This document shows, one piece after another, positions 36,170-45,340 of a DNA stretch of 64,000 nucleotides. Source of the stretch: Tepidiforma bonchosmolovskayae (GTDB taxonomy: Bacteria > Chloroflexota > Dehalococcoidia > Tepidiformales > Tepidiformaceae); NCBI RefSeq assembly GCF_008838325.1, contig NZ_CP042829.1:2356001-2420000 (forward strand), written 5' to 3'. The translations under genes and the position numbers were made by a program. The number at the start of each line of letters is the position of its first letter. Position 1 is the first letter of the stretch. The notes beneath the pieces were generated by a model that had not been told where the DNA came from, ran no database searches, and saw nothing but the letters and a program-made list of their open reading frames with translations.

Positions 36170-37234
36170 GGGTCGGCCGCCCCCCACTCCCGCACCGCAC
36201 CGCGGCCCCGCACGCCAGGGGGTGTTCCGCACCGGCCGCGCCTTGGCCCGTCGAGGGAATGTGCCTCCTCCATCGCCGGCAATCTCGTCCCTGTTGGTGC
36301 CCCCAGGCTCGAAACCCTGGCCTGCCACCTGCCTTCCCTTGGGTCTTCCCGGTTGGCCGCTGTCTCTGGCCGTCGCCACGGAGTTCGCCCTGCCCCCTGG
36401 CCAGTCCCGCAGCCAGGCAGCCATTCCTGTCCTGCCCATCCGCGCCTCCGCAGCGACACCCCGAAGAACTGTCGCTCCCTCGTGCCATTGAGCAAGGCCG
36501 CGGGTCCCAGGCGTTGGCCCGGACGGAAAAACTGGGCAGGCTCCCGCATGCGCTGCCAGTCGGCGTCTCCGGTGGTGCCCGGCGTCAATTTCCGCCAGCC
36601 AGTTACCCTGCCGTCCCCGTGCAGTACCGGCACCTGCAGCCCCGGAGGCGAACTCGCCCTCCACGGTGCCAGTCGATGTCTGATTCAGGGGCTGAGCTGT
36701 GTCGTCGCACACTCATGGTCCAGCCTGTGTCGCCGAACGCTTGAACACTATGGTCAGTACGACCTGGTACCGGCCGACCCTCAGGAAGCGTTCCATCCCT
36801 CCATCGAACCGACCAATCAGGAAAGTGAAATGGTGATTATTCGGCACTCACCTTCGTTGTCCGAAGCTGGCGCTTCCTTCGCCCGGTTTCTAGACCTGAC
36901 CAACCTCTGCGTGCGTTCGTCCGAGCATTAAAGGCCAGACCATCCTGTACTCGAACGACCTGCCCTTCCCTGGTGTCTGCCCCATCGACTCTTTCGAGCT
37001 TTAAAGGGCTTATCCCTGTGGTGTCCTCCCCGGCCTGGCCCATGCTCTCGAATGTAAAAATTTTTCATCGCGCACCTTAATTCAACGACGAGCCCTCTGC
37101 TGCACTCGTAGAATTCACACAGGACCTCGGTGGTCACGTAGTGATCGCTGGAGTCCCCTCCATCCCGCAAGGACCTCAGTTCAAACTTCCGGCCTGTCGG
37201 TTTGGAGGAATCTCTCCGAAAGGAGGTGAGAGCC
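36170..37234. other. 1.07-kb gap between the defence operon and the replication module
   Basis: No frame looks coding. The 3' part is AT-richer and contains the palindromic run AAAAATTTTT near 37056-37065. The excisionase ribosome binding site (AAAGGAGG) lies at 37219-37226. A junction of two elements could sit here. Confidence 0.45.
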
Positions 37235-37423
37235 GTGAGCGATCGGCTTACCTGCACGGTCGAGGAAGCTGCCAGGCTGCTCGGCATCAGCCGGACCCTG
37301 GCCTACAGGCTCGTCCAGTCCGGACAGCTTCCGTCGTTCAAGGTCGGCAAGCGGCGTCTCGTCCCGGTAGCAGCGGTTGAGGCGTTCATTGCCGACCAGC
37401 TCAGCTCCGCAAGCGCTTCCTGA
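37235..37423 (+). CDS. Excisionase-like helix-turn-helix protein
   Basis: A 62-residue DNA-binding protein of the excisionase/AlpA (MerR-like) type: TCTVEEAARLLGISRTLAYR, QSGQLPSFKVGKRRLVPV and VEAFIADQL cover the winged helix almost completely. Its usual role is to bend DNA at the attachment site and favour excision, or to activate an integrase gene. The GTG at 37235 is chosen because AAAGGAGG ends nine bases upstream; the ATG 11 codons earlier lies before that site. It is 27 bases before the primase gene and in the same direction as the second integrase, forming a small module. Confidence 0.9.
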   Translation: MSDRLTCTVEEAARLLGISRTLAYRLVQSGQLPSFKVGKRRLVPVAAVEAFIADQLSSASAS

Positions 37424-37450
37424 AAACCTCACATCTGCAAGGAGAGAATC

Positions 37451-40435
37451 ATGCTCGAGAACTGCATAGGTTCGAGCGCCATCAACGACATGCTCGATAA
37501 AACCAGAAACATGGCCGGGCAGCCTCTAGGCTCAGGATGCAGCCAGCCTTCGACGGACGGGTCCTCCGGCAAGCTCTGCAGCACTGCCGCAAGGCAGGCG
37601 TCCTCCGTTAATCGGCGGGCCCGCAGGTTCGCCTCCGCAGGGACCGGCCAGCCTGGGGCCAGCCTGGGTGACATCGCCAGGCGGTCGCCCGGCTTACCTC
37701 CCGAGCCAGTGCGGACGGGGGATGTCCCTGCCCTCGAAGGGGACCCGTCTGACGACGGCATCGACGGGCTTGATGCCCGGCACGAGCCCGCCCCCTCCTT
37801 CGTGGCCGGCGTTGCCGCGCCTGAGCCTGTGGGCAAGGAAGCTCGGGGTGCCCTCCCGGCAGGCGCCGACACGGCTGGGAACAGCGCCTGCCGCGAGGCC
37901 GCCCTCTCCTACGCCCGCCGCGGCTGGGCCGTGCTCCCGCTCAGGCCGCGGGGCAAGGAGCCGCTGACCGAGCACGGCGTCAGGGACGCCACGACCGACC
38001 CCGCCAAAATCGAGGAGTGGTGGAACCGCTGGCCTGATGCCAACGTCGGCATCGCCACCGGCGCCGTCTCCGGGCTCGTCGTGCTCGACGTCGACCCCCG
38101 CAACGGCGGCGACGAGGGGCTGCGGGACCTGCTCGGCCGGCACGGCGGCTGGGGCATCCCGGCCGATGAGGGCGGCTACCCCGAGACCCATACGGTCCTG
38201 ACCGGCGGCGGAGGGGTGCACTACTACTTCGCCGTCGAGGGCCCGGCGCCGTCGCGGAAGCTGGCACCTGGCGTCGACCTGAAGGGGGACGGCGGCTACG
38301 TGGTCGCCCCGCCGTCCCTGCACCCTAGCGGCCAGTCGTACATGGCGGAGGACAGCACCGAGCACCTGTCGCCGGTGCCGGCGCCGGCATGGATCCTCCG
38401 GGCCGCCGGCGCCCGCAAAGCGCCCCTGTACCGCGAGCTGGAGGGCGGGCCGGTGCACGAAGGCCAGCGGAACGAATGCCTCGCGAGCCTGGCCGGCAAG
38501 CTGCGCCGCGACGGGCTGTCGGCGGAGGAAATCGCGACCGCGCTGCTGGCCGTCAACGCCGCACGCTGCCTCCCCCCGCTGCCCGAGGATGAGGTCCGCC
38601 GCATCGCCGACTCTGTCTCCCGCTACCCCGCGGGCACCCTGGCCGAGGCCGCGCCGGCCGAGACCTCTGACCCGATTGAGTACTTCACCAACGAGAAGGG
38701 CACGTGGCGTCGGAAAAAAGACCGCGATGGCCGCGTGGTCGTTGACCAGCTTGCCACGTTCAGTGCACGCATCACGCGGGAAATCACCGTCGATGACGGC
38801 GAGGCCCAGGAGCGGGAGTTCGAAATTGAAGCCACGGTCAACGGCAGGACGAAGCGCTTCACGGTCAGGGCATCGGAGTTCGCGGCGATGGACTGGGTCC
38901 TCGAGCATCTTGGAGCTCAAGCCGTCGTCATGCCTGTCCCCTCGGCCAAAGACCATCTCCGGGCCGCTATCCAGCAGCTCTCAGGGAGTGTGCCCGACGA
39001 CCGGATCTTCACGCACCTGGGCTGGCGCGAGGTTGACGGCCGGCACGTCTTCCTTCACGCCGGAGGCGCAGTCGGCGCAGACGGAGTCCGAACCAGGCCG
39101 CCGGCTGACCTGCAGCGGTTCGTCCTGCCGGCTCCCCCCTCGCAGCAGCACCTTTGCAGCATCATCCGCGAGGTTCTGCCCCGGCTCACCAATGTCGCGG
39201 CGCCGCCCACCGCCTGGACGCTCCTCGGCGCAGCGTTCCTGCCCACGCTGTTCGAGCCAGACTTTGCAATCCACCTTACAGGCCCGAGCGGCGCACGGAA
39301 GACCGAGCTGGCTGCGCTTGTCCAGCGGTTCTATGGGGCCGGCATGGATGCCCGGAACCTGCCTGCGAGCTGGCGGTCCACGTGGAACGCCCTCGAGACT
39401 CTGGCCTTCCTCTCGAAGGATTGCGTGCTGGTGGTCGACGACTTTGCTCCAACCGGCTCCGTTCAGGACGTCACGGCGCTGTACCGCTCTGCCGAACAGT
39501 TAATCCGCGGCGCCGGCAACCGTGCAGGCCGCCAGCGGCTGGGCAGGGATGCCAGGCTCCAATCTGGGAGGCGGTCGCGGTGCCTCATCCTGAGCACCGG
39601 CGAAGACATCCCTCCTGGTCTGAGCCTGCGTGCGCGGCTCTGGACGTCCGACGTCGAGCCCGGAGATGTCCAGCTCCAAGTTCTCACCGAGCTGCAGCGG
39701 CGCGGAGCCGAAGGCGCATTTGCTGCCTTGCTGGCCGGATGGCTGGCGTGGATGGCGGCAGACTTCATGGCCATTCGGGCGAAGGCCAGGGAGATGTTCG
39801 AGTCCCGCCGGAATGAGCTTGCAGCAAGCCGGCACGGAAGAACGGCATCCGCTCAGGCCGCTCTTGAGGCAACCGTCAGGGTGGTTCTCGAGTTTTGTGT
39901 TCAGGTCGGGGCCTTCACCCAGGGCGAAGCCGATGAACTCTTCCGACGAGCCGTCGCTGCGTTCAACGAGGGCGCTTCGTCCCAGGCCGCAGCCCAGCGG
40001 GAGAGCGACCCCGCGCGACGGTTCCTCGACCTGCTCCGCTCGGCCCTCGGCAGCGGGAAAGCTCACATCGCCGATGTCTCCGGAGATTGTCCGGACACGA
40101 AGCCCGGGGTGCTCGGCTGGCGCGAGACCGGCGCGACCATGGGCGGGGAATGGCGGCCCCAGGGCGCCTGCATCGGCTGGGTCGACAGCGAACACATCTA
40201 CCTCGACCCCAGTGCCGCTCTCGCGGCTGCCCAGCAGGCCGCCCCGGCAAGCGAGCCTTTCGCAATCACCAGCCGCGCTCTCGGCGGCGCGCTCAAGCAG
40301 GGGAAGTACCTGGCCTCTACTGACGAGAGCAGAGGCAAGAACAAGGTGCGAAAGACTATCAACGGGGTCAGGCGGGAGGTGTTCGTGCTCCCCATCGGGG
40401 CACTCCTGGAGGGCTCCCGAGAGGTCGAACTGTGA
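37451..40435 (+). CDS. Bifunctional DNA primase/polymerase with helicase-like ATPase domain
   Basis: A 994-residue replication protein. Residues 1-140 are low-complexity. The prim-pol domain starts near 148 (ALSYARRGWAVLPLRPRGKE) and has VVLDVDPRNGG (about 209, metal-binding aspartates), GVHYYFAV (about 255) and KGDGGYVVAPPS (about 280). A PriCT-like helical segment lies at 338-390 (RNECLASLAGKLRRDGLSAE). The C-terminal ATPase has GPSGARKTELAAL (Walker A, about 611) and VLVVDDF (Walker B, about 659). Such proteins prime and unwind plasmid or phage-type replication in integrative elements. The ATG at 37451 has AAGGAGAG upstream. It overlaps the next gene by four bases. Confidence 0.9.
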   Translation: MLENCIGSSAINDMLDKTRNMAGQPLGSGCSQPSTDGSSGKLCSTAARQASSVNRRARRFASAGTGQPGASLGDIARRSPGLPPEPVRTGDVPALEGDPSDDGIDGLDARHEPAPSFVAGVAAPEPVGKEARGALPAGADTAGNSACREAALSYARRGWAVLPLRPRGKEPLTEHGVRDATTDPAKIEEWWNRWPDANVGIATGAVSGLVVLDVDPRNGGDEGLRDLLGRHGGWGIPADEGGYPETHTVLTGGGGVHYYFAVEGPAPSRKLAPGVDLKGDGGYVVAPPSLHPSGQSYMAEDSTEHLSPVPAPAWILRAAGARKAPLYRELEGGPVHEGQRNECLASLAGKLRRDGLSAEEIATALLAVNAARCLPPLPEDEVRRIADSVSRYPAGTLAEAAPAETSDPIEYFTNEKGTWRRKKDRDGRVVVDQLATFSARITREITVDDGEAQEREFEIEATVNGRTKRFTVRASEFAAMDWVLEHLGAQAVVMPVPSAKDHLRAAIQQLSGSVPDDRIFTHLGWREVDGRHVFLHAGGAVGADGVRTRPPADLQRFVLPAPPSQQHLCSIIREVLPRLTNVAAPPTAWTLLGAAFLPTLFEPDFAIHLTGPSGARKTELAALVQRFYGAGMDARNLPASWRSTWNALETLAFLSKDCVLVVDDFAPTGSVQDVTALYRSAEQLIRGAGNRAGRQRLGRDARLQSGRRSRCLILSTGEDIPPGLSLRARLWTSDVEPGDVQLQVLTELQRRGAEGAFAALLAGWLAWMAADFMAIRAKAREMFESRRNELAASRHGRTASAQAALEATVRVVLEFCVQVGAFTQGEADELFRRAVAAFNEGASSQAAAQRESDPARRFLDLLRSALGSGKAHIADVSGDCPDTKPGVLGWRETGATMGGEWRPQGACIGWVDSEHIYLDPSAALAAAQQAAPASEPFAITSRALGGALKQGKYLASTDESRGKNKVRKTINGVRREVFVLPIGALLEGSREVEL

Positions 40436-40941
40436 AAGAGCTGCTTAAACGCTGCTACCGGGCGGGGCTCAAGGTCTCCATCAGCGACGCCGGAAACCTG
40501 AAGGTCAGCCTTCCTGATACCCCTGAGGCTGAGTCGCTGCTCGAGGAGCTCAGAGCGCATAAACAGGAGGTGATCAATTACCTCAGCACCAGTTCGCTTC
40601 AGGGAGGACACCTCGCAAGGCTGGCCGTCGAACCTGAGCTTCGGCGGTACTGTCACTGCACTCTCCGGCCTCAAATTGGGCAGGATGTCTCCCGCACCGT
40701 GGAGGAGATTGTCGACCTGTGCGAGCGCAACCCTGGACGGGAGCCCGTCCTGGTCGATGTCATTCACCCTGACGGCTCCATCCAGCAGAAAAACCTGCAG
40801 GCGCACGCCGACCGCGGGGTGCGCAAGGTGCTTGCAATGATTGTCCTCGACTGCAACCTCGGCGCAGCGCAGCGAGCCTTCCGCGGACAACCGCCAGTTT
40901 TGAACCAAGGGGGAAGAGATGAGACGCCGATTCAACGGTGA
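40432..40941 (+). CDS. Small protein with TubC-like N-terminal domain
   Basis: A 169-residue protein starting at a GTG that overlaps the stop of the primase gene (GTGA). The first 50 residues (LLKRCYRAGLKVSISDAGNL, then LLEELRAHKQEVINYL) resemble the TubC N-terminal docking domain, which also occurs in proteins next to primases in mobile elements. The rest contains RYCHCTL and LCERNPGREPVLVDVIHPDG and is not recognised. It may bridge the primase to another protein. It overlaps the start of the second integrase by 23 bases. Confidence 0.75.
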   Translation: MKELLKRCYRAGLKVSISDAGNLKVSLPDTPEAESLLEELRAHKQEVINYLSTSSLQGGHLARLAVEPELRRYCHCTLRPQIGQDVSRTVEEIVDLCERNPGREPVLVDVIHPDGSIQQKNLQAHADRGVRKVLAMIVLDCNLGAAQRAFRGQPPVLNQGGRDETPIQR

Positions 40942-42052
40942 AGGGTCGGTCTACAAACGCAATGACTCGCGGCGGGCGAAGCCCTGGGTTGCCGAAATCA
41001 CGCTGCCCAACGGCAGGCGGAAATGCGCATATGCCAGGACGAAGTCGGAGGCGATCGAGCTGCTCAGAACCATGCATGCTCAGGTTCGGCAGGGCCTGCT
41101 CCCGCCGTCGAGCGAGCGGCTTACCGTGGAGCAGTACTTCACCGAATGGTTGGCAATGATGGCCGGAAGGCTGAAGCAGTCATCGCTCCGCACGTACCGC
41201 GAACGGGTCGAGTACGTCATTCTTCCGAACCTCGGCCACCGTCAGCTCTCCAAACTTCACCCCCTCGAGCTCGAAAGGCTGTACCGCCAGCAGCTCGAGA
41301 GAGGGAACTCGCCAGCCACGGTGCAGCTGCTCCGCCGCATCGTTCACCGCGCTCTGGAAGACGCCGTCCGCCTCGGCTACCTGCCAAGAAATATCGCCAA
41401 GAGTGCGGTGCCGCCGCGGGGAGCCGGCTCACGGGCGGAGAAGGCGATGCCGCCTGAGGAGGCGCGCCGGCTCCTGGAGGCCGTCCGCGGGGACCGCCTT
41501 GAGGCGCTGGTCGTGCTGGCGCTTACGACAGGGATGCGGAAAGGTGAGCTCCTCGCCCTGCGCTGGCGCGACGTCGACCTTGAGAGCGGGTCGCTTCTGG
41601 TGTCGGGGACGCTCGTACGGACTGAGGGAGACTACCGCATCGAGCTGCCCAAGTCGGCTTCGGGCCGCCGGCGTATCCCGCTGCCGCCGCTGGCTGTTGA
41701 GGTGCTCCGTGCCCACCGTCAGCGTCAGCTCGAGCAGCGGTTGCACGCCGGGCCGGCATGGCGCGACCTCGACCTCGTCTTCTGCCGGCCTGATGGGTAC
41801 TACCTCAACGAACGGTCAGTCCTGAGGTGGTACTACGAGCTGCTTGAACGCGCAGGGCTGCCCAGGCATCGCTTCCATGACCTTCGCCATACCGCCGCAA
41901 CTGCGGGGCTGACCAGCGGCGCAAGCCTGCGCGAGATTTCGGCGCTGCTAGGGCACTCTCGGCCATCAATGACGCTCGACATCTACACCCACGCAGTGCC
42001 GGGCGCGGATGAAAAGGTTGTCCGCCGAATCGCGGAGACCCTCATGAGCTGA
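40919..42052 (+). CDS. Tyrosine recombinase/integrase with arm-binding domain
   Basis: A 377-residue phage-type integrase. Residues 1-50 are an AP2-like arm-DNA-binding domain (GSVYKRNDSRRAKPWVAEI), 65-150 the SAM-like domain (FTEWLAMMAGRLKQSSLRTY), then the catalytic domain: TTGMRKGELLALRW (about 204), HDLRHTAATAGL (about 320), LLGHSRPSMTLDIYTHAV (histidine and tyrosine about 345-356). All catalytic residues are visible. It ends the excisionase-primase module and is followed by a good terminator. It differs from the left integrase in length and domain content, so the island probably holds two elements. Its own attachment sites were not found. Confidence 0.93.
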   Translation: MRRRFNGEGSVYKRNDSRRAKPWVAEITLPNGRRKCAYARTKSEAIELLRTMHAQVRQGLLPPSSERLTVEQYFTEWLAMMAGRLKQSSLRTYRERVEYVILPNLGHRQLSKLHPLELERLYRQQLERGNSPATVQLLRRIVHRALEDAVRLGYLPRNIAKSAVPPRGAGSRAEKAMPPEEARRLLEAVRGDRLEALVVLALTTGMRKGELLALRWRDVDLESGSLLVSGTLVRTEGDYRIELPKSASGRRRIPLPPLAVEVLRAHRQRQLEQRLHAGPAWRDLDLVFCRPDGYYLNERSVLRWYYELLERAGLPRHRFHDLRHTAATAGLTSGASLREISALLGHSRPSMTLDIYTHAVPGADEKVVRRIAETLMS

Positions 42053-42091
42053 CCTCCCGGTCGGCCACCTGGGCCGTTTGGGCCGCTTGCC

Positions 42092-42120
42092 TGGGCCGGT
42101 TCACGAAAAGGACCGGCCCA
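42092..42120 (+). terminator. Terminator of the second integrase
   Basis: Arms TGGGCCGGT (42092-42100) and ACCGGCCCA (42112-42120), followed by CGCTTTTG, 40 bases after the integrase stop. The same arm sequences occur at 13641-13681. Confidence 0.65.
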
Positions 42121-44052
42121 GCGCTTTTGTTCCGTAGGGAACGCCCCCGCACGTCAATGCACCGTTGAGAACATCATTTCTGGAAATGGGCCGATTGGGC
42201 CCGAAATTCAAAGCAGACCCCCCAGCGTCTCGCCGAAGGCGCCTGAGCGGCCTGCTGCCCGGCGCCCCGGCCGAGGAGCCCTTCCATGCCCCGACGGGGT
42301 TCCGTTGCTGTCAAATTGCTGTCACGCCTGCGCCAGCCGCTCAATTATCGTCAAACAAAGATTCGATCTCGCCGGTTTGTTAGGGATGCCCGCAAAGGTG
42401 AAATTGGGTAGTCATTGACGAGGCGATTCATGGGCCAACCTTATCCGACGAAGGCAGGTGGCAGTCCATCCGGTCTTGCCCAGTCTCTTACCGTAGGTGG
42501 CGGGTGGGGACTTTGGTGGCCAATCGGCGGTCAGTCCTGTCCAAGCCGCTACCGAAAGGCTGCCCACCTGATTGGACTCGCCCCGGACCGGTCCCAATGG
42601 CGGTTCAGAGCGCGCCCCCTAGACGAACTGCTCTTCAGGCAGTTCTCAGGTCTCGGATTTACCGGAATCGACCTTTGCGCCAACGATTGCAGCCATTGCA
42701 GCGAGCGACTGTGGCGGAGCCTGTCGGTTTGTAGACCCTCGGCGGTTCCGCGGTCCTCACGCGCACGAGTGGAGCCCAGTCTCGACAGACCACCCTATGG
42801 TCCACGGCCCCCCGCTCCTGCGCCCGCGCATACCCCAAGGGGTAGCGGTCCGGTGGCACATGTACCCCAAGTGAGCGAACGTGTGCCCCGCCGAGAGTGG
42901 TACGAAGAGATTTGCCAGGCGGGTGTCGGTCCGGCCCTAGTTGGCCTCGTTGAGGACTGCAAGTGTCGATGCCATTGGCCATTGGCACGGCCTGGCAGAC
43001 CACCTATTGCAGCCTGCCACTCGAACTGCGCCTTTGGTGCCCGTTGATCGGTCCTCGAGAAGGGCTAGCATGCAGGTTGCGCGTCACACATCTTACTGCA
43101 GCCAACTGCCGCCGGACCCTGCATTGCCCGCACAGGTGTGGTGACTTCATGGACTGTTCTTGATCCCTTACGATGGCCGGTGTTGTTGGAAAAGCTTGCC
43201 AGAACGTGCTTGCGATTAAGGCTTTATTCTCATCAAACTTGTCGGATGGATTATGATCTACTTTTCTCCGAGATAATCACAAAAGCGGATTAATCGAATG
43301 GCCGTATAACTGGTTCCTTCAAAGCATAAACAGAATCAGTTCTGAATAATCGAAGCGGAAATGTGATGTATTTCTACAAAACCGCGCCTTAAAATCTCGC
43401 TTATGTGACAATCATAATTGCTCAGAGGTATCATCAAGAGAAAGCCCGATGGGGGTGACAATGAAATTCCTGCAAGCTCCCCTTGCATTGTTGCTGTCGA
43501 TGCTCTTCACATTCCATAGACATGCTGTAGTCGCCTCGCTGAGCCTGGGCCATGTTCACGGACTCTTGGGGCTCCGGGGGCGACGGGCTGCGAAATTGGC
43601 GCCGGCCGCCACGGAGTGACACCTGCCCGCCGGCTGGTAAAGGTCCTGGCGAGGCTGCTCGTCCAATTCCTCAGTGACGATACGGTCAACCCGTCGAGGG
43701 CACGCTGCTTCCCATCGTCATACCCCCCTTGCAGGACGGTCTCTCGACACGGTCTCCCACTCGATATGCCGGCAATCCACGAGCCTTGCCCGGAGTGACT
43801 GCCTGTGGCTTCCGCCGTCGCGTGGAGTGGACGGGACGAAAGCTGACCGCGGAGTTGGGCTCATGGATTTAACGCCAGCTGCCTCTGTCCGGGCACTCCT
43901 GTGCCTTGCCCACTGCCCCATGCCGAGCGAGGGGGATCCCTTGAGCGTCGTAGAGCAAGCATCCCGTGGTTTGACTTGCGCTGCTAAGTGGCTCCCGGAG
44001 GCGTCCCGCGGGCCGGTGGGCACAGCGGGTGGTGGTCATCTTCAGCAGCGGT
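42121..44052. other. 1.9-kb gene-poor stretch
   Basis: No convincing gene. Near 42192-42206 is GGGCCGATTGGGCCC, matching in reverse the sequence at about 13675-13690. A 52-codon frame from ATG 43461 begins with a signal-peptide-like segment (MKFLQAPLALLLSMLF) but has no ribosome binding site and no match. The central AT-rich part is listed separately. Confidence 0.45.
43185..43450. other. AT-rich tract
   Basis: About 265 bases in which A+T clearly exceeds G+C, unlike almost everything else in the window. It contains related words such as GCGGATTAATCGA (43285-43297) and GAATAATCGAAGCGG (43344-43358). No frame is coding. It could be an unwinding region of an element origin or foreign DNA. Confidence 0.5.
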
Positions 44053-44517
44053 CTACGCCCTGCTTCGGATGCTGCCGCAAGGGCCGCTGGAGTCCCGTTC
44101 ATTCCCCGTCCTTTCTCCTCTCTTTGACTCGGCGTCAGGAAGAAGAGGCCAGAGAGGTTGGCGTGGGGGGAGCACCGCCTTCAACGCGGTCTGGCCGGTT
44201 GTGCTGCCTTCTCGCTGGATTTTGGGGCTCTGTAACGTGATTGCAGGACACACGCCACCTTTAATGCTCTGGCCGAGGTAGGACTGGTAGGCCACGATGA
44301 GCTGGTGGACGATGGCCGGGATGGCCGTGAACTCGATGCCCACGAGGCCAACCTGGCGGCCATTGTTGGTCTGTATCAGGAACAAAAAGCGGTCACTTTC
44401 AGACAGCACAATTCCCGTGAAATTTGTCGGCAGAAAGCCGTTGGCAATGAAATCCCGGACAGCCCGGTTGGAGGCCTTGCGGAACTGGCAGGCGAGGCAG
44501 GAGACCTCCTGGCTCAT
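44053..44517 (-). CDS. Hypothetical protein
   Basis: A 154-residue frame. The ATG at 44517 has a good GGAGGAAA nine bases upstream, and a possible -10 (TATAGC) lies further up, which is better support than other frames in this gene-poor area. The first 90 residues look protein-like: MSQEVSCLACQFRK with a CxxC pair, then FIANGFLPTNFTGIVLSESD and RFLFLIQTNNGRQVGLVGIE, suggesting a small beta-rich domain. After about residue 95 the composition becomes unlike a protein (Pro/Arg/Ser-rich), so the C-terminus may be eroded or frameshifted. No family is recognised. Confidence 0.45.
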   Translation of the reverse strand: MSQEVSCLACQFRKASNRAVRDFIANGFLPTNFTGIVLSESDRFLFLIQTNNGRQVGLVGIEFTAIPAIVHQLIVAYQSYLGQSIKGGVCPAITLQSPKIQREGSTTGQTALKAVLPPRQPLWPLLPDAESKRGERTGNERDSSGPCGSIRSRA

Positions 44518-44792
44518 GGCGATTTCCTCCGGCTGGTGTCTTCAGGCCACATTGCACCACAGGCCTGCTATACTCTGCCCCGGAGGCCCGCTTCAGGTGG
44601 GGTAGGGGGAGTCTGGGCCGCGCGACATGACACACCCGCGCCGCTTTGCGGCGCATTGGGGGTCGCGGGGTGTGGGTGGAGGCTCTTGGCTTTGGCTTAT
44701 GGCCATGGCCTATAGAGGCTGTCTATCCAGGCTATAGGCCTATTGGCCTTCTGGCTTATGGCCTGGCCTAAGGCCTATAGGCCTATAGCCGA

Positions 44793-44823
44793 GGGCTTAA
44801 GAGACTAATAGTCTCTTAAGCCC
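44793..44823. repeat. Near-perfect hairpin 1 (15-bp arms, 1-base loop)
   Basis: Left arm GGGCTTAAGAGACTA (44793-44807), right arm its exact complement (44809-44823), one A between them. It shares the core AGAGACTA with hairpin 2. Confidence 0.9.
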
Positions 44824-44829
44824 GAGGCC

Positions 44830-44861
44830 AGGGGAGAAGAGACTATAGTCTCTTCTCCCCT
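44830..44861. repeat. Perfect 32-bp palindrome (hairpin 2)
   Basis: Left half AGGGGAGAAGAGACTA (44830-44845) and right half (44846-44861) are exact complements with no loop. It starts six bases after hairpin 1. Confidence 0.9.
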
Positions 44862-44877
44862 AATTCCTGGCCTACTA

Positions 44878-44906
44878 AGGCTTGGAGACTTAATGTCTCC
44901 AAGCCT
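44878..44906. repeat. Hairpin 3 (12-bp arms, 5-base loop)
   Basis: Arms AGGCTTGGAGAC (44878-44889) and GTCTCCAAGCCT (44895-44906), loop TTAAT. It carries a related GAGAC core and starts 16 bases after hairpin 2. Confidence 0.88.
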
Positions 44907-45340
44907 AGGCTTGGCCTATATGGCCTATTCTTGGCCTAATGGCCTATAGGCCCTCAGGCTTTATGGCCTTCGGGCCTAATGGCCTTACTGGCCTGTATGG
45001 CCTATGGCCAGGCCTGTATGGCCCTCAGGCCTTAGGTGGCCTTCGGGCCATGGCCTGTTGGCCTACTGGCCTATGGCCAGGTCTTACCGGCCAAGGGCCT
45101 GTCTCAAATCCCAGGCCCAATAGGCCCAAGAGGCCCAATGGCCAGTGTCCTCCCGTCACTGCCAACAGCCCACGGGTAACCAACCCCCGGACCGGGAAAC
45201 CTTTGGCCCTGTGAGCCCGTGTAGTGGCCGTAGCGCCACGAAATGCCCCCAGGCAGACCAATCAGGGGGGTCACGCCGGATTTTGGCCATTCTGTGAGCC
45301 CACAGGGCATTCTCCTCCGGAGAATGGTTCCAGGAGGCCC

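Larger units (their letters stand above)
44700..45150. repeat. GGCC-dense palindrome field
   Basis: About 450 bases contain roughly three dozen GGCC sites by eye count, mostly in words such as TGGCCTA, TAGGCC, ATGGCC and CAGGCC, many of which are themselves palindromes (for example AGGCCTATAGGCCTATAG at 44771). Frames through it give Gly/Leu/Trp/Tyr-rich translations that follow from the repeats and are not considered proteins. The ends are gradual: the density fades near 44690 and after 45150. Confidence 0.85.

Noticed and set aside
43461-43619. 52-residue frame starting with a signal-peptide-like segment
   Set aside because: No ribosome binding site and a nondescript remainder; chance cannot be excluded.
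44939-45214. Gly/Leu/Trp-rich 91-residue frame in the GGCC field
   Set aside because: The composition follows from the DNA repeats; there is no ribosome binding site or family match.
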